Of a DNA stretch of 16,084 bases, positions 6,186 to 14,100 are shown one piece after another (position 1 is the stretch's first letter; every line of letters starts with the position of its first letter). The notes beneath the pieces are model-generated. The model saw nothing but the letters and a program-made list of their open reading frames with translations, did not search any database and had not been told where the DNA came from. This stretch comes from an uncultured Clostridia bacterium (lineage in GTDB: Bacteria > Bacillota > Clostridia > UMGS1883), in NCBI GenBank assembly GCA_947624455.1, contig CANQKL010000020.1, positions 1 through 16,084 on the forward strand, given 5' to 3'. The translations under genes and the position numbers were made by a program.

Positions 6186-8034
6186 AGAACTTATTTTTTT
6201 GGAGCCGGTGTTTAAGCGCACTATCTGGGGAGGCGACAGACTGAGGAAGGATTACGGCTTTCCGGCGGAGGACAGCGTTGGCGAATGTTGGCTCATAAGC
6301 GCTCACCCTAACGGCGACTGCGTCGTGAGTTCCGGGGAATGGGCGGGACTGCGGCTCAGCGAGCTGTGGCGCAGTCACGGTGAGCTTTTTGGCGGAGGGG
6401 AAGGGGACTTTCCTCTCCTGATAAAGATGATCGACGCAAAGCTGGACTTGAGCGTTCAGGTCCATCCCAGCGACGGGTACGCTCTGACTCACGAAAACAG
6501 CCGGGGCAAGACCGAGTGCTGGTATGTGCTGGAGGCCAAGGAGGGGGCGGAGCTGGTGCTTGGACACAACGCCAAGACACCAGAGGAGCTTCGCTCCATG
6601 GTTCAAGAGGGACGCTGGAGTGAGCTGCTGCGCCGAACCCCGGTGAAAAAGGGGGACTTTTTCCAGTTGGAGCCGGGTACGGTTCACGCCCTCTGCGGCG
6701 GGGTCATGGTGCTGGAAACTCAGCAAAGCAGCGACGTCACTTATAGGCTTTACGACTATGACCGTCTGGAAAACGGAAAGCCCCGCCAGCTTCACCTGGA
6801 AAAGGGGCTTGAAGCAATATCCTGCCCCCACGCGGACGCGGAAACCGAGAGGGAAGAGGAAAACGGCAAAAATTACAGAAGAGAAAGACTTGTGACCTGT
6901 GAATTTTATACAGTGGAAAAGATCGAGATAACCGGACCGGCTTCTCTGAGCTGGCCTGATTTTGTCGGCGTGGCCGTGATAGACGGCGTCGGCACAGTCG
7001 CTGGCAGGCCGGTAAAAAAGGGGAGCGCCTTTATAGTTCCCTCAAATTTCGGAGCCGTGGACTTCGATGGCGGGCTGACCCTCGTTGCCGCCCGGCCTAC
7101 GGCCCTTTATCTGGGCCTGGATATCGGCGGGACAAATCTGGCCGCCGGTTTGGTGGACGAAAGAGGCCGTATGCTGAGAAAGGGATCGGTCCCCACTCTC
7201 AGCGGACGGCCTATTGATGAAATAGCGGGCGACGCCGCGCAGCTCTGCCGCTCTGTGGCGGGAGCGGATTACCCGGCTGTAAAAGCCGTGGGAGTGGGCT
7301 GTCCAGGTACGGTGGATCACAAAAACGGCGTGGTGCGTTATTCCAACAACATCCCCATGAAGGACGTGCCGCTGGCAGATATGCTGAGGGACAGGCTCGG
7401 CAGGCCTGTGACAATAGAAAACGACGCCAATGCAGCCGCTCTGGGCGAGTGGTCGGTCAGCGGAGAGGACAGCCTTGTGCTGATAACTCTCGGGACTGGA
7501 GTCGGGGGCGGCGCCGTGCTTGGCGGCGAGCTGTACAGGGGCTTCAACGGGGCGGGCTTCGAGCCGGGACATATGCTCGTTGACCCCGACGGGCCGGTTT
7601 GTACCTGCGGAAATCGCGGCTGCTGGGAGACGCTGGCCTCGGCCACCGCGCTGATACGCCAGACTAAGGAGGCCATGGAAAAGGACGGCGGTTCGGCCAT
7701 GGCCGAACAGGCCAAAAAAATGGGGCTGAATGGCAGAACCGCCTTTGCCTGCGCGGCCCTTGGCGATCCGGCGGCGCGGAGGGTAGCGGACAGATACACG
7801 GGCTATGTTGGCCTGGGACTGGTCTCGCTGGTCAACCTGCTCCAACCCGAGGTCATTGCCATAGGCGGCGGTATATCCAACGAGGGCGAGGAATTTATTG
7901 AGGCCCTTAGAAAGCTTGTGTACGCGATGGACTTCAACAAATACGGCCCCAAGACCCGTATAAGAGCGGCGCGGCTGCTGGGCGACGCGGGCATTATAGG
8001 CGCGGCTCTCAGCGCCCGAGTCTTAAAAAAATGA
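6178..8034 (+). CDS. Bifunctional mannose-6-phosphate isomerase / ROK sugar kinase fusion
   Basis: The 618-residue protein joins two complete enzymes. Residues 1 to about 309 form a class I phosphomannose isomerase (mannose 6-phosphate to fructose 6-phosphate), with zinc ligands Gln94 and His96 (VQVHPSD), Glu113 (KTECWY) and His170 (GTVHALCGG). Residues about 311-618 form a ROK-family kinase with the phosphate loop LGLDIGGTN (Asp315), catalytic Asp416 in ENDANAAALGEW, TLGTGVGGG, EPGH (462-465) and the structural zinc cluster CTCGNRGCWE (Cys475, Cys477, Cys482). The kinase half looks closest to clostridial glucokinases. Each half has normal stand-alone length, with almost no linker and no stop or frame change between them. 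Domain order suggests that free mannose or glucose is phosphorylated by the C-terminal half and that mannose 6-phosphate is isomerised by the N-terminal half. It is the last gene of the operon, overlapping the GH43 gene by 8 nt. Kinase specificity is inferred. Confidence 0.93.
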   Translation: MSRELIFLEPVFKRTIWGGDRLRKDYGFPAEDSVGECWLISAHPNGDCVVSSGEWAGLRLSELWRSHGELFGGGEGDFPLLIKMIDAKLDLSVQVHPSDGYALTHENSRGKTECWYVLEAKEGAELVLGHNAKTPEELRSMVQEGRWSELLRRTPVKKGDFFQLEPGTVHALCGGVMVLETQQSSDVTYRLYDYDRLENGKPRQLHLEKGLEAISCPHADAETEREEENGKNYRRERLVTCEFYTVEKIEITGPASLSWPDFVGVAVIDGVGTVAGRPVKKGSAFIVPSNFGAVDFDGGLTLVAARPTALYLGLDIGGTNLAAGLVDERGRMLRKGSVPTLSGRPIDEIAGDAAQLCRSVAGADYPAVKAVGVGCPGTVDHKNGVVRYSNNIPMKDVPLADMLRDRLGRPVTIENDANAAALGEWSVSGEDSLVLITLGTGVGGGAVLGGELYRGFNGAGFEPGHMLVDPDGPVCTCGNRGCWETLASATALIRQTKEAMEKDGGSAMAEQAKKMGLNGRTAFACAALGDPAARRVADRYTGYVGLGLVSLVNLLQPEVIAIGGGISNEGEEFIEALRKLVYAMDFNKYGPKTRIRAARLLGDAGIIGAALSARVLKK

Positions 8035-8035
8035 T

Positions 8036-8053
8036 ATTATTTGATAAAATAAT
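8036..8053. repeat. AT-rich 7-bp inverted repeat between operon and secreted-enzyme promoter
   Basis: ATTATTT (8036-8042) and AAATAAT (8047-8053) pair around GATA. It starts one base after the stop of the fusion gene and ends three bases before the -35 box of the next promoter. It is too weak for a convincing terminator and could be an operator half-site or simply AT-rich spacer. Confidence 0.3.
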
Positions 8054-8056
8054 CTA

Positions 8057-8085
8057 TTGTAAATATATATCAAAAAGTTTATAAT
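8057..8085 (+). promoter_or_regulatory. Sigma-A-like promoter of the secreted multi-enzyme gene
   Basis: TTGTAA (8057-8062) and a consensus TATAAT (8080-8085) are spaced by exactly 17 bp in a 76-bp AT-rich gap. The giant gene can therefore be expressed independently of the upstream operon. No strong terminator separates them, so read-through is also possible. Confidence 0.75.
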
Positions 8086-8092
8086 GGACAGT

Positions 8093-8101
8093 AAAGGAGA
8101 T
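8093..8101 (+). promoter_or_regulatory. Ribosome-binding site of the secreted multi-enzyme gene
   Basis: AAAGGAGAT precedes ATG 8111. An in-frame ATG at 8084 lies inside the -10 box and upstream of this site, so it cannot be the start of the transcript predicted here. Confidence 0.8.
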
Positions 8102-8110
8102 GAAAGCTTC

Positions 8111-11100
8111 ATGAAAAAAGTAATTTCACTGATTATTGCCGCTGCCATGCTGTTGGCCCTTGCGCCGACTGTGGCTTTGGCGGCGCCCGCGGAGTACAGC
8201 GCCGCTGCCCTGAGAAGCGCCGGAGAAACTGTGTTCTCCGCTCCCGATCCGGGGAACACCTCCATATCCGACCAGCCTGTGGCCAATTATTGGACGGGTT
8301 GGAGCGTGGACGAGACTTACGGTAACGTGAATTATAAATACTATAGTATCTTTGGCGATTACGTGGTACAGTTCTATCGGGCCGAAAAAGGAACCGTACT
8401 TACGAGGGAACAGTCCTTTTTTGAAAACGCCCAGGACAATACCGGCTTAGGCAGGCTGATAGCCCCCGGCGGCGGACTGGGAAAAGGCTCGGATTTTCTG
8501 GTGCTGGACTTTAACCTTAAAATTGGGGATACTGGCACCTGCTACCACGATTATTATTTTAAGGACGCAGACGGCGGACTCATCTTGGCGGTTCGCTTTG
8601 ACATAAACGGGGTGTATGCCGCTACGGACGCCGGGGATATTACGGCTCTTGGCCCCATTTTGGAGCGCAACGTCAGCGCGGTGCAGCCCTTTTCGGTTTC
8701 AGCCTGGAACAAGGACGGAAAGCACGGGGTCTCCCTTGAACAAGGGGGAAAGTGCGTGTTCACAAAGACCGTGGAAGGGGAGATAAACGGCTTCGGCAGT
8801 TTGGACGTGGCGATGGGATATTACAACGCGGATTACACTCACACGGCCATTGGCGGGTTCAAGGTGACCGCTGGCAGCTATGGCCGGGTCACTGACGAGC
8901 AGGCGCTGGCCGCCCTGAACATTCCTTACAACCTGGACGGAACCTACAGTCTGCCAACGTCTATTTTTAACAAGAGCGTAAAGTGGGAGGGCTATACCGC
9001 TCCCGGCGAAAAGTCGGTTTATACCCGGCTCACGGCAAATATAAACGGAAAGACGAGAGATTTTGACGCAATGATAATGGGAACTACCGACAACTTTGTA
9101 GCGGCCTATACCAAGACCGGAGACATGAACGCCGACGCCAGTATGCATCTGGCGGTAAAAATGGGCGGGAACTGGCAGGAGCTGAATTTCGGCCTTGGAG
9201 TGCTGTTTGCCGACGCCGATCTCAATGACGGCAGCGTGGCCGGTACCACCAGGGTCATGAAAAAGCCCTGGCTTTACCGGAAAGACGACGACAGCATCGG
9301 CGTGGCCGCCACCACCATGAGGCTTGACGGCAGCGATGAAAGGCTCGAGCTTTGGGAAACCAGGGATCTTGTGAGCTTCAAGACTGTTTCCGGCAAAGCC
9401 GAAGGCTATGACAACGCCGACCGTCTGTCAGTCGGCGACATAAACGGTCAGGTCACCGGCCTGCTGCCCATAACCGAAGCGGAGGCCGACTACCTTGTTA
9501 AAAAGCTGGGCGAGGTCAGGAACACCTCGGTGGAACCGATAAAAATAAGCGTCCGTCCGGGCAGGGCGGTTACCGAGCTTCCCGGCCTGACTGCCAACTA
9601 CAGCGACGGCTCGTCTCAGGTCATACCTGTGGACTGGGATATGGGCGCGCTGGGCAGCATCGACTTCAGCAAAAACGGAGCTTATACCGTGACCGGCAAG
9701 GCGAAAATAAAGGACTATGACAGCCCCATGATCTTTGGCCGGGCAGATCCCGTTGTTTATAAATATAATGACAAATACTACTTCATAGCCACCGACGAGA
9801 CCGGCAACGCCCTCAAGCTCTATATCCGCCAGGCTGATACGATCGAGGGCCTTGCACAGGCTAAGGACAACCTTATATTCAATAACACCGCCGTGGGAGA
9901 TATGAGCGGATGCAACTGGGCGCCCGAGCTTCACGTTATCGGCGGTCAGCTCCGCTGTCTCTTCGCCTCCGGTACAACCGGCGCGTGGAACAGCGTTCAG
10001 AGCCGGGTGATGACCTGCTCCGGCGACCCCACGAACATAGATTCCTGGAGTACGCCTGTACGTATAACCCGCGCCGATGGTTCGCCGCTCATTTCCGAGG
10101 GCATAACCCTTGACATGACCTATCTCGAGGCCGCGGGCAAAAGCTATTATATTTGGGCCGAGCGGCCCATAACCGCCGCTGGTAACGGAAATTCGCAGCT
10201 TGTGATCGCGGGCGTGGATCCTCTCGATCCCACGAAGCTGACTACCGATCCTGTGGCCATCAGGATCCCTTCCTTTGGCTGGGATAGGCGAACCGCCACA
10301 GTAGATGAAGGCCCCAATGTCCTCAAGCATGAGGGCAAGCTGTTTTTGACCTTCTCGGGCAGCGGTGTGGACAATACCTACTGCCTGGGCATGATGTCAG
10401 CCGACGAAAACGCCGATCTGATGAACCCTGAAAGCTGGAAAGTTACGGGTTATCCCGTATTAGCCAGTGAACACGTCAGCGGAGAGCTTGGCCCCGGCCA
10501 CAACTCCTTTGTGAAGGACGAGCTGGGCCGCGACACCCTGATAGTCCATATGAAGCCGGACGGCGGCACCCGCAGCATGACTGCCCGAACGATCCACTAC
10601 GGCTTTGATGGGACGCCCATACTTTACATGACCGCCGACCGCACGCTCAGACCCGAATACAGGAATGTGGAGGCCACGATAATTGTCAATGACGGCAGCG
10701 TAAGCGATGAGGAAATGGAACTTTCCGCCATACTCAGCAAAATTGAAATTCCCGACTCGGATAACGTTCGGGGACATATCACCCTCCCCGCCGAAAAGGA
10801 CGGCGCGGTTATAGGCTGGTCGTCAAGTGACCCAGCCGTAACTCCCGAAGGAATTGTCACCCGGGGCGATAAGGACAAGAAGGTGACCCTAACCGGAACT
10901 ATCCAAAAGGACGGCGTGAGCGTGAGTCGCAAATTTGAGCTTACCGTAAAGGCTCGGCCCGCTGAGAAGGAAAAGGTGGGGTACATTTACGCTTACTTCC
11001 GAGGCGCTGTCAACGGCGAGGCGGAGGTGCAGCAGATACACCTTGCCATCAGTGACGACGGCCTCAACTGGAGGGACTTGAACGGCAACTTCCCCGTCAT

Positions 11101-14100
11101 AGAAAGCTCAATGGGGACTAAGGGCCTTCGCGACCCTTACATTATACGAAGCTATGAGGGCGACCGCTTCTACCTTATGGCGACCGACCTGGACGCCAAC
11201 GGCGGCAACTGGGGAGAGTACGGCAACAACGGCAGCAAGTACCTGATGTTCTGGGAAAGCGACGACCTTGTGAACTGGAGCGAGCAGCGGATGATAAAGG
11301 TAAGCGACGACCGTATGGGCTGCACCTGGGCTCCCGAGGTGATTTACGATGAGGAAAACAAGGAATACCTCATTTACTGGGCCTCCAGCCGGGCCGATCT
11401 GGGACAGAAGGTCATACAGTGCGCGAGAACCAGGGATTTTTGCACCTTTACGGAACCGGAAATATTCATGGGCAAAGATTATCCCTCTGTTATCGACACC
11501 ACAATGGTTCGGGGCGACGACGGTCGGTATTACCGTTTCACAAAGGATGAGGAGCCGATAAAGGTATTCATGGAAGTGGCCGACAGGCTCGACGGCCCAT
11601 ACACGAGGATCGACTCCAATATTGAAAATATAACCGGCGTGGAGGGCCCCGGCATTTTCCAAATGATAGACGGCAGGTACTGCCTGATGCTGGACGGCTA
11701 TGCCGGAGCCAATGCCGGAGTGGGATTTTTCCCGCTGGTAACTGACAACTTGGCCTCCGGTCAGTTTACAAGGCTGACCTACGGCTACAAGATGCCCACC
11801 GGCGCCAAGCACGGCGTTATGCTTGCTATTACTCAGGACGAATATGACGCAGTAATGGATAAGTGGGGCCCCCTGCCTGTAGCTGGGGAAGGAACCGCTC
11901 CCGCATACAGCTACACGTTCGAGAACGACGGCTCCGACAGCGAGGGACGGCTCCATGGCAGCGCCAAGGTTGCGGACGGCGTGCTGACCCTTGACGGCTC
12001 CGACGGCGGTTACTTCAGCCTTCCTGACGGTATCTTTGACCGCCGCGACACCTTCACCGTGTCCATAGACGTTAAGGTTGACACCGACAAAGATTTCTTC
12101 TTTACCTTTGGCGTAGGCGACGACAACAACGACTATCTGTTCCTGCGCACGAAAAAGGACGGACTCAGAGCTGCTATGACCATAACCAGCAACGGCTATG
12201 AGGAGGGGCTGGAAAAGGCCGCCGATTTAAGCGGCTGGCACAACTACACCCTTGTAGGCACGCCTGATAAGCTCGTTTTGTACCTGGACGGCAAAGTGTT
12301 TGAGGAAGCCGCTGTTACTAAGACCCTTTACCACCTTGGCAAGGGCCTGGCAGTAAGCCTTGGAAAATCCACCTGGCCCGCGGACTCATATTTCGCCGGC
12401 AGCTACGACAATGTAAAGGTCTACTACAGGGCCTTGTCCGCCACAGAAATTGCGGAAATGAACGGCATCGAAACCGTGAGCTACAGCCTAAAGGTGGACG
12501 CCGCTGAAAAGAAGGCCGAGATCTCCAGCGATATGTACGGCATCTTCTTTGAGGATATAAACTTCGCCGCCGACGGCGGAATGTACAGCGAGGCCGTAAA
12601 GAACCGCTCTTTTGAGGCGGCTCACTGCAATCCCGACCGTGGAGAAGCCTATGTCAAGGTCCCCGGTCAGGGCTGGACGGCTAATAATGCAAACGCACAG
12701 TATCTGAGCGAAGCTCCGCTCAATAAAAACAATACCACCTATCTGCGCCTGGACGCTCAGGCGGGGGGAGGGATCTCCAATGACTGCTACGGCGGTTTTG
12801 CCGTCCACAAGGGCGAAAGCTTCAATGCCAGCCTCTTTGCCCGAGGAGATTATGATGGTGCCGTCACTGTTTCTATAGTCAACGGCAGCTCTGTCCTGGG
12901 CAGCGTGACCTTCTCGAACTTTGGGAAAGATTTTGAAAAGCACAGCGGTGTTATTGAAACCGGAGCCACGGCTGAGGCCGCCACGGTAAAGGTGACCTTT
13001 AGCAAGGCCGGTACTCTGGATCTTGACATGATATCGGTCATGAGCCGCGACACCTACAACGGTCGGGAAAATGGCCTCCGCAAGGATATAGTACAGCTTC
13101 TCGCTGATCTGCACCCGGGCTTTATGCGCTTCCCCGGCGGCTGCGTTGTGGAGGGCTATTACCTGAACAACCGCTATAGCTGGAAGGACAGCCTTGGCCC
13201 TGTTGAGAGCCGTAGAGAAAATTGGAACCGTTGGCAGACCAGCGGAAATTTCTACGACTATGACTACTGCCAGACCCTGGGACTGGGCTTCTATGAATAT
13301 TTCCTGCTCTGCGAGGATATCGGCGCCAAGCCTCTGCCTGTACTGGGCGTGGGCATCGGTTGTCAGTTCCAGAGCGGCGAGGTGTCAAGCTGGGATGATT
13401 TGTATAATATCTATATCCAGGACGCTCTCGATCTCATCGAGTTTGCCAACGGCGATCCTGAAACTAATGAGTGGGCCAAGATCAGAGCCGATATGGGCCA
13501 TCCCGAACCCTTTGGACTGGAGTATCTGGGTATAGGCAACGAACAGTGGAACACCGCTGAGAACCGCTTCTTTGACCGTTACGAGGCCTTTGAGGAGGAG
13601 ATACACAAGCTCTATCCCGACATAAAGCTTATTTCCACCTCCGGCCCAAACTCTGACGGCATCGACTTTGACAACGCGTGGAGCTGGCTCCGTGAACACA
13701 AGGATGACAAGAATTTCACCTATGCCGTTGACGAACACTACTACCGTGCGCCGGAGTGGTTTTTGAGCAACGTTAACCGCTATGACAGCTATGACCGTGA
13801 CGGCTTCTCCGTGTTTGCAGGCGAATACGCGGCAAACGGAGCCTATGGCAACACTCTTTACGCCGCCCTGTCCGAAGCCGCCTATATGACCGGCCTCGAG
13901 AGAAATGCCGACGTTGTCAAGCTTGCCTCCTATGCGCCTTTGCTGGCCAAGCTCAACAACAATCAGTGGTATCCGGATATGATATGGTTCAATAATGTCA
14001 TGGCTTACGGTTCGCCGGATTATCACGTTCAGTCTATGTTCGCCAACAACAATGGCAGCGCCGTTCTTGCTGGCGGAATAATCCAGAGCGACGCTCCCAG

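Noticed and set aside
8084..8110. Earlier ATG for the giant secreted enzyme
   Set aside because: It lies inside the -10 box and would put nine charged or polar residues before a perfect signal peptide. ATG 8111 has the Shine-Dalgarno.
8100..8112. cre-like catabolite repression site ATGAAAGCTTCAT before the giant gene
   Set aside because: It only loosely resembles the cre consensus, lacks the central CG, and coincides with the ribosome-binding region, where purine-rich sequence is expected.
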